This document shows positions 54,645 through 63,072 of a DNA stretch of 64,000 bases, in pieces. The translations under genes were made by a program, and so were the position numbers. The notes below the pieces were generated by a model. That model did not search any database, was not told the origin of the DNA, and worked only from the letters and a program-made list of their open reading frames with translations. The DNA comes from Bacillota bacterium. Lineage in GTDB: Bacteria; Bacillota; Negativicutes; CTSoil-072. The stretch lies in the NCBI GenBank assembly GCA_017889545.1, contig JAGFZV010000010.1, positions 1 through 64,000 on the forward strand, given 5' to 3'. Position 1 is the first letter of the stretch, and every line of letters begins with the position of its first letter.

Positions 54645-55607
54645 ATGTATCTTTATCTTGATGTAGTGGAGAATTTTGCCTGTGAAATGTGTGGAACATG
54701 CTGCCGTAATGACTGGATGATAACGGTCGATGAGGAAAGTTATTACCGGAATGCACGATGGTTCAAGGAAAGAGGATGCAGTGAAGAATTTAGCCAGGCA
54801 CTTTTGCCTCTGTCGAAACGGGGCTTCGGGGAATATGCGTATATCGCAAAACAATCCGACGGGTCATGCTGGTTTCTGGATCCCACCAATTTGTGCCGGC
54901 TCCATAGGGAAGCTGGACATGATCAACTCGATGCAGTGTGCAAAACGTTTCCCCGGTACCCTATGAATACAAGCCGGGGCGTTGAATTGACGCTTAGTTT
55001 CAGTTGTCCTGCGGTCTTGAAGAAGATGACCCGGGTGGAGCCTTTGGCAATTGTCCGCAGCGAGCACCTTCCTTGGCAGGAAACCCAAAGGGATTATGCG
55101 GCGGAAGCCTTCCCGGATCAGCGCTCGCGGTATCATCCTTTACATTATTATTATGAACTGGAGAGTCATTTTTTTGATATTATTCAATGCCGGGCCATGG
55201 TAATGGATGAACGGCTGGATTTTTTAGCCGCTTCAGTAAATAAGGTTCTACAGATTCCCAAAGATGATTTTTTTGGCCGGTCATTACGCTGCATGATGGA
55301 AGAAAATTATCTTTTGATGGATGAAAAAACGTGTTTGCGGCAAACAAAGTATTGTACGCCGGAAATTTTGATTGAACATTTTCTGGCTAATTTTATCTTT
55401 AAAAAACCTTTTTACAATTACGGATTGCAGAAAACAATTGAACTGCTGCTGTTGATGTGGCAAGAAATCGAAGAAGCCCGCAAAAAGGCAGTGACTTTTA
55501 CTGATGACATGGGGATTACTGGGAAAATAATTATGAATATGGAATTTCAGTATAATCATAATCGCCGGCAGTTATTGGAGTCATTTCACAATGGCAGGGA
55601 AAAATGA
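54645..55607 (+). CDS. FliB-like flagellin lysine-N-methylase family protein
   Basis: 320-residue protein of the FliB/YkgJ cysteine-cluster family. N-terminal C-E-M-C-G-T-C-C and later C-W-F, C-R-L-H, C-K-T-F-P-R-Y-P and F-S-C-P-A-V form the Cys set. FliB methylates lysines on flagellin in Salmonella; no flagellar genes are in this window, so the target is open. The ribosome site AGAGGAG is about 14 bases from ATG 54645, rather far, and the start is therefore less certain. Confidence 0.8.
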   Translation: MYLYLDVVENFACEMCGTCCRNDWMITVDEESYYRNARWFKERGCSEEFSQALLPLSKRGFGEYAYIAKQSDGSCWFLDPTNLCRLHREAGHDQLDAVCKTFPRYPMNTSRGVELTLSFSCPAVLKKMTRVEPLAIVRSEHLPWQETQRDYAAEAFPDQRSRYHPLHYYYELESHFFDIIQCRAMVMDERLDFLAASVNKVLQIPKDDFFGRSLRCMMEENYLLMDEKTCLRQTKYCTPEILIEHFLANFIFKKPFYNYGLQKTIELLLLMWQEIEEARKKAVTFTDDMGITGKIIMNMEFQYNHNRRQLLESFHNGREK

Positions 55608-55619
55608 GGAGGACTTTTT

Positions 55620-55814
55620 ATGAATGGTACGGAACGAAAAAATATCAAACCAGGCAGCCGGGTGAAAATTGTTCAAAAGCAGCATCAACGTTCCGGTCAA
55701 TTAACAGAGGGCGTAGTGAAGGATCTTCTTACGAACAGCGCTGTTCACCACCGCGGAATCAAGGTGCGGTTGGAAAGTGGCATTATTGGCCGGGTTCAAG
55801 AAATTATCCAGTAA
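55620..55814 (+). CDS. YwbE-family protein (DUF2196)
   Basis: 64-residue basic protein of the YwbE family, a small SH3-like fold with R-x-G-x-L-T-E-G-V-V-K-D-L-L-T and H-H-R-G-I-K-V-R-L. Function is unknown. GAGGAGG precedes the ATG. It follows the FliB-like gene by 12 bases and probably shares its mRNA. Confidence 0.88.
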   Translation: MNGTERKNIKPGSRVKIVQKQHQRSGQLTEGVVKDLLTNSAVHHRGIKVRLESGIIGRVQEIIQ

Positions 55815-55843
55815 GGAAAAATGGAATTTTAATAGTGCAGAGA

Positions 55844-55877
55844 AATTGAGGACTTGGCGAAGGTCAAGTCCTCAATT
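55844..55877. terminator. hairpin after ywbE-like gene
   Basis: Perfect 13-bp stem (55844-55856 with 55865-55877), no T-tract. Confidence 0.5.
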
Positions 55878-56012
55878 GAATGTGGAGCAAAAGCATACGA
55901 TCAACAGCACATGCGATAAACAGAATTGACATCCGTATTTCGTATGCGATAAAATATAGAAGCGTTTGGCCGCTTTGGCCGATTATTGTAATTATAATGT
56001 AGGAGAAATAGC

Positions 56013-57575
56013 ATGAGTGTATTGAATGTGGAAAATGTTTCCCATGGTTTTGGCGCCAGAAAGATATTGGAAGGCGCTTCTTTCCGGTTATTGAAAGGGG
56101 AGCATGTGGGATTTGTCGGTGCAAATGGAGAAGGAAAGTCAACAATATTAAATATTATCACCGGTCAGCTTGAGCCGGATGAAGGGAAAGTAGAGTGGTC
56201 GAACCGGGCCGTCATTGGCTATCTTGATCAGCATACGGTTTTGACAAAAGGGAAAACAATCCGGGATGCGTTACGAGAAGCTTTTCAGCCGATGTTTGCT
56301 CTAGAGGCGGAAATGCTGGCGTTCTACGACAAAATGAGTGATCCTGATTTGCCGGAAGAAGAAATGAACCGGATGATGGAGGATGTTGGCGAAATTCAAG
56401 ATCTGTTGGATCATGGCGGTTTTTATACCATTGATGCTAAGATCGAAGATTTAGCGAATGGCTTGGGATTAGGCGAAATCGGTCTCGATCGGGATGTGTT
56501 TGATTTAAGCGGCGGTCAACGTTCAAAAGTATTGTTAACAAAATTACTGCTGCAGAATCCAACTGTGCTGATCTTGGATGAACCAACGAATTATTTGGAT
56601 GTTCAGCATATTGAATGGCTCACTCGGTTCTTGCAAAACTATGAAAATAGCTTCATTCTGGTATCGCATGACATTCCGTTTTTAAATGATGTGGTCAATG
56701 TGATTTATCATGTAGAAAATACGATTCTGACTCGTTATACCGGTAATTATGAGCAGTTTCAGCAGATGCATATGATAAAGAAAAGTCAGGAGTTGCGGGC
56801 TTATGAACGTCAGAAGCAAGAGGTAGCAAAGGTAGAAGATTTCATTGCCCGCAATAAGGCCCGGGTGGCGACTCGCGGGATGGCGAACAGCCGTCAGAAA
56901 CGTTTGGATAAGATGGAAATATTGGAGAAACCTCGTGAAAAGATGAAACCGGTTTTTCAATTTCGCGAAGCTCGAACGCCGGGAAGATTTGTTTTTGAGG
57001 CAGTTGATTTGGTTCTTGGGTATGATGATCCACTGACAAAACCCGTTACCATTTCGCTGGAACGTGGTCAAAAGATTGCCATTTGCGGGGTCAACGGTGT
57101 CGGAAAATCAACATTGCTGAAAACATTATTAGGGAAAATCACACCGATTTCCGGGCAATCTATCTTAGGGGACAATCTGTATCCCGGATACTTTGAACAA
57201 GAATCAAGCCAGCATAATACGAAAACGGCGATGGAAGAAATTTGGGATGAGTATCCAGGCTTAACAAACTTTGAAGTGCGGGCTGCTTTGGCCCGGTGTG
57301 CATTAACCAACGAACATATTACGAGCCAGATGATGATATTGAGCGGCGGCGAAAACGCGAAGGTCCGGTTGTGCAAGCTCATGCTGCGCGAGGTAAATTG
57401 GCTGGTATTGGATGAACCGACTAATCATCTCGATGTTGAAGCGAAGGCGGAACTGAAACGCGCGCTGCAGGAATTTAAGGGAACGGTCTTATTGGTTTCT
57501 CATGAACCGGAATTTTATGAAGACTGGGTCACCGGAGTATGGAATGTAGAAGAATGGACGACAAAAATTATTTGA
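56013..57575 (+). CDS. ABC-F family ATPase (YbiT-like)
   Basis: 520-residue twin-ABC soluble protein, Walker A G-A-N-G-E-G-K-S and G-V-N-G-V-G-K-S. The signatures are L-S-G-G-Q-R and L-S-G-G-E-N, with D-E-P-T-N in both Walker B regions, and a linker around residues 250-310 rich in Lys/Arg. It lacks the C-terminal coiled coil of the other ABC-F protein here. Relatives act on the ribosomal E-site or confer antibiotic protection. TAGGAGAAA precedes the ATG. Confidence 0.9.
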   Translation: MSVLNVENVSHGFGARKILEGASFRLLKGEHVGFVGANGEGKSTILNIITGQLEPDEGKVEWSNRAVIGYLDQHTVLTKGKTIRDALREAFQPMFALEAEMLAFYDKMSDPDLPEEEMNRMMEDVGEIQDLLDHGGFYTIDAKIEDLANGLGLGEIGLDRDVFDLSGGQRSKVLLTKLLLQNPTVLILDEPTNYLDVQHIEWLTRFLQNYENSFILVSHDIPFLNDVVNVIYHVENTILTRYTGNYEQFQQMHMIKKSQELRAYERQKQEVAKVEDFIARNKARVATRGMANSRQKRLDKMEILEKPREKMKPVFQFREARTPGRFVFEAVDLVLGYDDPLTKPVTISLERGQKIAICGVNGVGKSTLLKTLLGKITPISGQSILGDNLYPGYFEQESSQHNTKTAMEEIWDEYPGLTNFEVRAALARCALTNEHITSQMMILSGGENAKVRLCKLMLREVNWLVLDEPTNHLDVEAKAELKRALQEFKGTVLLVSHEPEFYEDWVTGVWNVEEWTTKII

Positions 57576-57586
57576 TTTGACTATGT

Positions 57587-57634
57587 AAGGAGCCCCGCTA
57601 AAACGAATGTATATTCGCGTTAGCGGGGCTCCTT
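57587..57634. terminator. bidirectional terminator
   Basis: 14-bp stem AAGGAGCCCCGCTA/TAGCGGGGCTCCTT (57587-57600 with 57621-57634) with an inner CGAAT/ATTCG helix, between convergent genes. Confidence 0.85.
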
Positions 57635-57639
57635 TCGGC

Positions 57640-59334
57640 TTATCGGCATTTTTGCCGCATGACAATGTCTTTGGTACTGATCGTCAAGCCGTTTTCGCTT
57701 TTGCCGGCTTGCGTATGAAGTAACCATTTCCCGTCGTTCTGCTGCGGAAAATCACTGCGGAAATGGTGCCCGCGCGACTCTTCGCGGAAAAGAGCGCTGG
57801 CAGCAATAATTTGAGCGGTTTCACACATGATTTCCAGTTGCAGCAGGTCCGTCAACTGTTGGTTAAACAAGGTTGTTTTCGGCACTTTAACGGACAGGAG
57901 TTCAAAGCGGATATCATTTATGCTCTGCTGCAGCTGTTTTAAGCCGCTTTCACTGCGGATGACGCCGGCAAAGTTTTGCACTGCTGCGCACAATTGATCC
58001 CTTAATCGCGGAACAGCGGGCTCTAAATCAGAGCAATCCGTAAGGCGATCGGCTACTCGGGAAATTTCCTTGGCAAGGCAAAGCGGGTCGGCTTCACAGT
58101 GGTCATTGCTTTCAGCCCAATGATGAGCGGCGAGACCGGCAATTGCTCCGAATACTTGTATGGCAGTGATACCGCTTCCGGCCAGGCGGTTTGCGCCGTC
58201 AAAATTGCCGGCGCATTCAGGGGCGGCAAACAGGCCGGGCAAATTAGTGCGGCACTCTTCGTCAATATGAATGCCTCCTAAAAGATAATGAGCGCCAGGA
58301 GCCACCTCTATTTTCTCGGTGGCGGGATCGACTCCGTGTTTGCGGATATAATTATATTGGGCAATATCAAGTTTTTTACGGACTGCCTCCAAGCCTTTTG
58401 GCGATGAACCGACGTACCACAGGAGGCCGCCGTGTTCTGTTCCTCTGCCGTCTATAATTGCTTTCGCCATGATTCGCATGGCTTCATCGCGGACCGGGAG
58501 TGGTTTCGGCAGGATCGCCTGTCCATCCTTATCGTAAACATTGCCGTCTAAAATGGCTTGGTCAAGGAATTCATAATGGACAAAAGCGCCTTTTAGTGAA
58601 GGTGGCCAGACAATCACTGAAGGGTAAAATAGCACCATTTCCATATCGACTAGTTTAGCGCCGGCCCGGAAAGCATAGAGTATCCCATCACCTGTAGCAT
58701 CCGTGGGGCAGTCATTGATCTCCCATAGCCGTTGGCAGCCGCCTGTTGCCACAATAATCGCTTTTGCAGCAATTGCAGTTAGCTGGCCGTTTTTTAAATT
58801 CAGACCGATTGCACCGGATATTGCTGCGTTTCCGGAACAGGAATTGATCAAGCCGGTAACAAAAAAATCTTCCAGAATAGAAATGTTTTCATTTTCCCGG
58901 CAAGCCCGGGCCAGTGCAGCAACCAAACCAACCCCGCCGCCCTTAAAGAATAGATTGCGGGCAAGGGACTGCCCAGGGAATTGGCTTAAGGCCAGATTGC
59001 CGGTTTCGTCACGCGTGAATTGGGCGCCAAATCGTTCCGCTTCCGCTACTTGCGCACAGGCTTGTCCGGTTAGACAGTGGACGAGATTTTGATCCGCCAG
59101 TCCATAGCCAAACTGCACGGTGTCTTCAAAATAGCGTTCCGGACTGTCTTGCGGGTGAAGCGGCGCCTGCATGCCGCCCGCGGCTGTAAGTGTAATGCCG
59201 GATTTTGCAAGTGGTCCCTTGTTTGTTATAATGACTTTTGACCCGGCTTCGGCGGCTGCCAATGCGGCTCGAAGGCCTGCGCCGCCGGCACCGATAATTA
59301 ATACATCAGTCTGTAGTTGTTTGGTAATTTTCAT
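57640..59334 (-). CDS. fumarate reductase/SdhA-like flavoprotein
   Basis: 564-residue FAD protein of the succinate dehydrogenase/fumarate reductase/aspartate oxidase family. It has the dinucleotide motif G-A-G-G-A-G-L-R-A-A near residue 17, T-A-A-G-G-M-Q, H-Y-L-L-G-G-I-H and the C-terminal G-A-N-R-L-A-G-S-G. The usual T-E-G-x-R-G-E-G catalytic Arg loop is not evident. It overlaps by 4 bases the Fe-S partner upstream, and no membrane anchor gene is present, so a soluble enzyme like thiol:fumarate reductase is possible; the substrate is open. Confidence 0.82.
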   Translation of the reverse strand: MKITKQLQTDVLIIGAGGAGLRAALAAAEAGSKVIITNKGPLAKSGITLTAAGGMQAPLHPQDSPERYFEDTVQFGYGLADQNLVHCLTGQACAQVAEAERFGAQFTRDETGNLALSQFPGQSLARNLFFKGGGVGLVAALARACRENENISILEDFFVTGLINSCSGNAAISGAIGLNLKNGQLTAIAAKAIIVATGGCQRLWEINDCPTDATGDGILYAFRAGAKLVDMEMVLFYPSVIVWPPSLKGAFVHYEFLDQAILDGNVYDKDGQAILPKPLPVRDEAMRIMAKAIIDGRGTEHGGLLWYVGSSPKGLEAVRKKLDIAQYNYIRKHGVDPATEKIEVAPGAHYLLGGIHIDEECRTNLPGLFAAPECAGNFDGANRLAGSGITAIQVFGAIAGLAAHHWAESNDHCEADPLCLAKEISRVADRLTDCSDLEPAVPRLRDQLCAAVQNFAGVIRSESGLKQLQQSINDIRFELLSVKVPKTTLFNQQLTDLLQLEIMCETAQIIAASALFREESRGHHFRSDFPQQNDGKWLLHTQAGKSENGLTISTKDIVMRQKCR

Positions 59335-59708
59335 TGCTCCGTCTCCTCGTCATATTTTTGCTGAGCGCCTAACGGATGAGAAAAATCAACAACAACATCA
59401 CGGATAAGTTGGAAGTGCGAGGGAGGTTCGAGCGTGATCTCTTCCCCAGGCTGAACCAGTTCAATACAACCTAAAACGTTTTTCCCATTGACTCTGATTA
59501 GGCAAGAACCGCATTTTCCTTTGAAACAGGTAGAAGTGCGGCAGGCAAAGGTTGGATCGAGATCGTGAACTTTTGCCAGGATTGTCATGACGGATAGCGG
59601 TTCGGAAGTCTTTATGATAAATGATTGGAGATGCCCTTCTTTTTCTTTGCTGGGATCGAAACGGAAAACTTTTGCGGTGATGCTTGTCGCCGGTGCAAAC
59701 AATGCCAT
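59331..59708 (-). CDS. 2Fe-2S subunit partner of the flavoprotein
   Basis: About 125 residues matching the N-terminal ferredoxin domain of SdhB/FrdB: C-x4-C-x2-C ending G-K-C-G-S-C-L, then V-L-G-C, for one [2Fe-2S] cluster. The 4Fe-4S/3Fe-4S domain of normal SdhB is missing. The start is uncertain: ATG 59708 is close behind AAAGGGGG, TTG 59702 has a better 7-base spacing, and TTG 59762 has AAGGA. The stop overlaps the flavoprotein start (ATGA), so the two form one translationally coupled unit. Confidence 0.82.
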   Translation of the reverse strand: MALFAPATSITAKVFRFDPSKEKEGHLQSFIIKTSEPLSVMTILAKVHDLDPTFACRTSTCFKGKCGSCLIRVNGKNVLGCIELVQPGEEITLEPPSHFQLIRDVVVDFSHPLGAQQKYDEETEQ

Positions 59709-59912
59709 TCCCCCTTTTTCTAGCGAAATACTAATGATGATTTTTCTGCGCAGCGGTTTCAATATCCTTCATAAACGAATGGGGTATTCATTTGTGCGAA
59801 AAAATGCTATACTGATAAGTCATAACAGGTGTGGTTCACAGGTTGTTTATTCTTTCATGCCAATATGTGATTACAGATAGGATCAAGAGATAACAAGGAA
59901 GTGATTTGGAAA

Positions 59913-61280
59913 ATGAAAACAAATTTTTTAAAACTCGGGATACAGCAGGACACGAATGAATTATTGCAAAAAGCTGGTTTCACAGTGCCGACGCCAATCC
60001 AACAACAGGCAATTCCGCTGCTGCTGGCAGGAAAAGATGTGATTGCGCAGGCTCAAACCGGTACGGGAAAAACGTTGGCGTTTCTTCTGCCGATTTTAGC
60101 TGCGGTTGATGTGAAAAAACATTGGATCCAGGCATTGATTATCGCGCCGACGCGAGAATTAGTTGTTCAGATTGCCGGAGAAATTAAAAAATTTACTCCG
60201 AATAGCAATATCAATGTGTTGACAGTATGCGGCGGACAGGATATCGATCTTCAAATGAAAAAGCTGCAAAAAGAAATCCATATCGTCGTAGGCACTCCGG
60301 GACGATTGATGGATCATTTGAAACGGGAAACAATACGCCTTTCTGGCGTGTCCATGCTGGTCATTGACGAAGCGGACCAATTGTTGAAACTGGGCTTTTG
60401 GGAAGATGTCGAGCAACTGGTGGGGAACACTTCATCTAAACGGCAAATGATGTTGTTTTCGGCAACAGTGCCGCAGCCGGTTCGCGCTCTCGCCGCACTC
60501 TACATGCGAAATCCAAACCACCTCCACGTGCGTACGGAAAGAGTGACATTAGATGAGATCCGGCAAATTGCTGTCAGTACCAAAGATGATGAAATAAAAT
60601 TGAATACGCTGCATAAGATGCTTTCCGAATATCAACCTTATTTGGCGATCGTATTCTGTATCAGTAAACTGAGGGCTAGTGAACTCAATGCCGCATTGGC
60701 TGGATTGGGTTATGCAACGGATGAATTGCATGGTGAATTATCCCAGGCAAAACGGCAACAGGTTATCCGGCGCTTCCGACAAGCCAAGCTGCAAGTTTTG
60801 GTTGCTACGGACATCGCTTCACGAGGGTTGGATATTGAAGGCGTTACACATGTTTTTAATTATGATATTCCGCATGATGTCGAAAGCTATATTCACAGGA
60901 TCGGCCGTACGGGCCGCGCAGGAGAAACCGGCTTGGCAGTTACGTTTGTCGCACCCCGCGATCAAGTGTATCTGCAAATGATTGAGAAGGGGATCAAAGC
61001 AGAAATTGCACAACAGGATACTGCTGGACATCCTATTCGAAAGAAGCAAGCCGTTGTCAAAAAAACGGCTTTGCCGAAAACAAAAAGTGCGGCAAGTAAG
61101 CTCGAACGCGGCAAAGTCTCCGGTACAACGGAACAAACCGCAAAAACCGGTGAAACAAAGAAACCGGCCCGCAGTTCTGCGGTTAAGCCTGGTGCGGTTA
61201 AGCCTGGCGGGAAACGGACACAGTATGGTAAACCGGAAAAAAATGATCGGGCAAAACCAAATCGTCAGAGAGCAAAGTAA
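59913..61280 (+). CDS. DEAD-box RNA helicase with basic tail
   Basis: 455 residues. The complete helicase core has A-Q-T-G-T-G-K-T, P-T-R-E-L-V, T-P-G-R, D-E-A-D, S-A-T and H-R-I-G-R-T-G-R. A ~90-residue Lys/Arg/Ala/Pro tail repeats A-V-K-P-G. It resembles cold-shock or ribosome-assembly helicases of the CshA/RhlE class. ATG 59913 is used; a GTG four codons earlier is too near AAGGAA. Divergent from the flavoprotein pair. Confidence 0.93.
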   Translation: MKTNFLKLGIQQDTNELLQKAGFTVPTPIQQQAIPLLLAGKDVIAQAQTGTGKTLAFLLPILAAVDVKKHWIQALIIAPTRELVVQIAGEIKKFTPNSNINVLTVCGGQDIDLQMKKLQKEIHIVVGTPGRLMDHLKRETIRLSGVSMLVIDEADQLLKLGFWEDVEQLVGNTSSKRQMMLFSATVPQPVRALAALYMRNPNHLHVRTERVTLDEIRQIAVSTKDDEIKLNTLHKMLSEYQPYLAIVFCISKLRASELNAALAGLGYATDELHGELSQAKRQQVIRRFRQAKLQVLVATDIASRGLDIEGVTHVFNYDIPHDVESYIHRIGRTGRAGETGLAVTFVAPRDQVYLQMIEKGIKAEIAQQDTAGHPIRKKQAVVKKTALPKTKSAASKLERGKVSGTTEQTAKTGETKKPARSSAVKPGAVKPGGKRTQYGKPEKNDRAKPNRQRAK

Positions 61281-61340
61281 GGTGTGAACGATTGAATAGA
61301 GAAGAAACTTTTGCTTAGCTCTAAAAAAGAGGTGAATGGG

Positions 61341-62105
61341 TTGCATAAGATGTTCAAAAAAACAAGTTTGATATTGCTGCTGGTGATGTACTTATTGGCA
61401 ATCTCGTTGCCTGTTTTTGCCAGCAGTTCTGCGCATGAAACAATTCATATGAAAGGAACAGTCCGGTATATTGCTGCGGACGGGACTTATGGCATTTTAG
61501 GTGAAAACGGAAAAAAATATCAGCCTGTCCGATTGGCGAAGGAGTACCGGAAGGAAGGGCTGGCGGTAGCTTTTGATGCGAAAATTCGTGAGGATTTGAT
61601 TGGCGCCAGGATGTGGGGGACTGCAATTGAAATCACTCGGATTGCGAAACTGGATCAGTATATTTCCGCGGCCGAAAATGACGCAATTCAATTATTGCTG
61701 CTGCGTATGGATGCCTTTGAAACACATGATTTGGCGAAATTGCAACGGATTGATGTTGTTTCACGTGGGCTTTCGGAACAAGATTTTACCGATTGGTTAG
61801 GTTTTTATGGAAAATTCACCTTGCGTTATGTAGAGATAACGGAAGCAGAACCCGAGACGATCAGAGGCATGTGTCTGTATACGCGAGAACTGGTGAATGC
61901 GATGGCTTTATCTGGCAATATAAAACGCAGCTTGCTTTATTTCACATTGAGCAAACTGGAGGGTGAATGGAAATTTACCGGTACAAGCAATTATCAGCCG
62001 GGTAGTCCAAATGTTGATTTGGAACAATACGCTGCCGAATTAGAAGTGCAGGGAATGAGTAAATATGGGACAGACAATCTTGCTAAGAGACCGCCGAAGC
62101 ATTAA
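61341..62105 (+). CDS. uncharacterised exported protein
   Basis: About 254 residues. An N-terminal signal peptide (F-K-K-T-S-L-I-L-L-L-V-M-Y-L-L) ends near F-A-S-S. A short beta domain follows (G-T-V-R-Y-I-A-A-D-G-T-Y-G-I-L-G), then a helical region. The C-terminal ~110 residues have the look of an NTF2-like or DUF4829-type fold, which is a guess. TTG 61341 is favoured (GAGGTG 7 bases upstream); ATG 61350 is the alternative. Confidence 0.7.
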   Translation: MHKMFKKTSLILLLVMYLLAISLPVFASSSAHETIHMKGTVRYIAADGTYGILGENGKKYQPVRLAKEYRKEGLAVAFDAKIREDLIGARMWGTAIEITRIAKLDQYISAAENDAIQLLLLRMDAFETHDLAKLQRIDVVSRGLSEQDFTDWLGFYGKFTLRYVEITEAEPETIRGMCLYTRELVNAMALSGNIKRSLLYFTLSKLEGEWKFTGTSNYQPGSPNVDLEQYAAELEVQGMSKYGTDNLAKRPPKH

Positions 62106-62230
62106 AGGGAAAAAGAGAATTCATTAATGCACAGTATCGGCAGTGCAGGAGTTGTTCTCTCGCATAACGAACATAATAACAAGAATATTCTTAGGATGTA
62201 GAAACGAAATTTTGGGCGAGGTGCATAGTC

Positions 62231-62641
62231 ATGAAAATCAGTCGTGTAGATTCAACGATCAGTACTATGAAGTTGCAGGAATCAAAAGAATTCTACATGA
62301 AGCACTTTCAGTTTCAGTTGGTTTATGAAAGTGACTGGTATATTGAGTTAATTGCGCAGGATATGCCGGCAATTGGTGTTAGTTTTGTATTGCCGCAACG
62401 CGATGAGGGAGAATTCTTTAACGGTAAGGGCCTGATTTTGTCTTTTGAAGTGGAAGATGTGGATGCAGAGTACCAACGTTTGAAAGACGAAGGACTGCAT
62501 ATTTATCAAGAAATGCAAAATAAGCCGTGGGGCGAACGGAGCTTTGTGGTAGATGATCCCAATGGGGTGCATTTATACATATATACGTTAATTCCTCCGA
62601 CCCCGGAATACAAAAAAATCTATGATTCTTTTAAAAAATAA
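62231..62641 (+). CDS. VOC-family (glyoxalase-like) protein
   Basis: 136-residue vicinal-oxygen-chelate protein with two beta-alpha-beta-beta-beta units. It resembles glyoxalase/bleomycin-resistance proteins. Typical segments are S-K-E-F-Y-M-K-H-F-Q-F and the C-terminal F-V-V-D-D-P-N-G-V-H-L-Y. Metal ligand set and substrate are unclear. GAGGTG lies 7 bases before the ATG. Confidence 0.88.
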   Translation: MKISRVDSTISTMKLQESKEFYMKHFQFQLVYESDWYIELIAQDMPAIGVSFVLPQRDEGEFFNGKGLILSFEVEDVDAEYQRLKDEGLHIYQEMQNKPWGERSFVVDDPNGVHLYIYTLIPPTPEYKKIYDSFKK

Positions 62642-62726
62642 CAAGTGTAGAGCATAGGAAAAATTTGTTTGCGAAAATATAAAAATGACAGTACAATGAA
62701 AGTAAATAGTGAAAGGAGGTTAAGTC

Positions 62727-62930
62727 ATGAAAATCAGCGGAAGAAATAAATTGCAGGCCACAGTGAAGGAAGTCGTTAAGGGAGCGGTTATGGCAAAGGT
62801 AGTCATGGACTATAAAGGGGATACTCTTGTAGCGGCAATTACAGTTGACTCAGTGGAAGATCTGGGGTTAAAACCAGGCGACCAGGTCACTGCCTTGGTG
62901 AAGGCTACCGAAATGATGGTCATGAAGTAA
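62727..62930 (+). CDS. molbindin (Mop/TOBE domain)
   Basis: 67-residue single TOBE/Mop domain, R-N-K-L-x-A-T-V-K-E-V and G-L-K-P-G-D-Q-V-T-A-L-V-K-A-T-E, which binds molybdate or tungstate as an oligomer in the cytoplasm. AAAGGAGG lies 7 bases before the ATG. It stands alone here, with no transporter genes. Confidence 0.93.
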   Translation: MKISGRNKLQATVKEVVKGAVMAKVVMDYKGDTLVAAITVDSVEDLGLKPGDQVTALVKATEMMVMK

Positions 62931-63022
62931 CCTGCCAAGTGATCCATGGATTAGAAAACCCGGCTTGCGCCGGTTGCACTGATGTTCATCAGACAAAATT
63001 TTATGCTTTCTGATGGACTAAG

Positions 63023-63056
63023 AAATGGCTTGCAGCTTTTTGGCTGCAAGCCATTT
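63023..63056. terminator. terminator of dapL
   Basis: 14-bp perfect stem (63023-63036 with 63043-63056), T-rich at both ends. Also usable by the molbindin gene. Confidence 0.8.
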
Positions 63057-63072
63057 TATGCAATTGCTGCAA

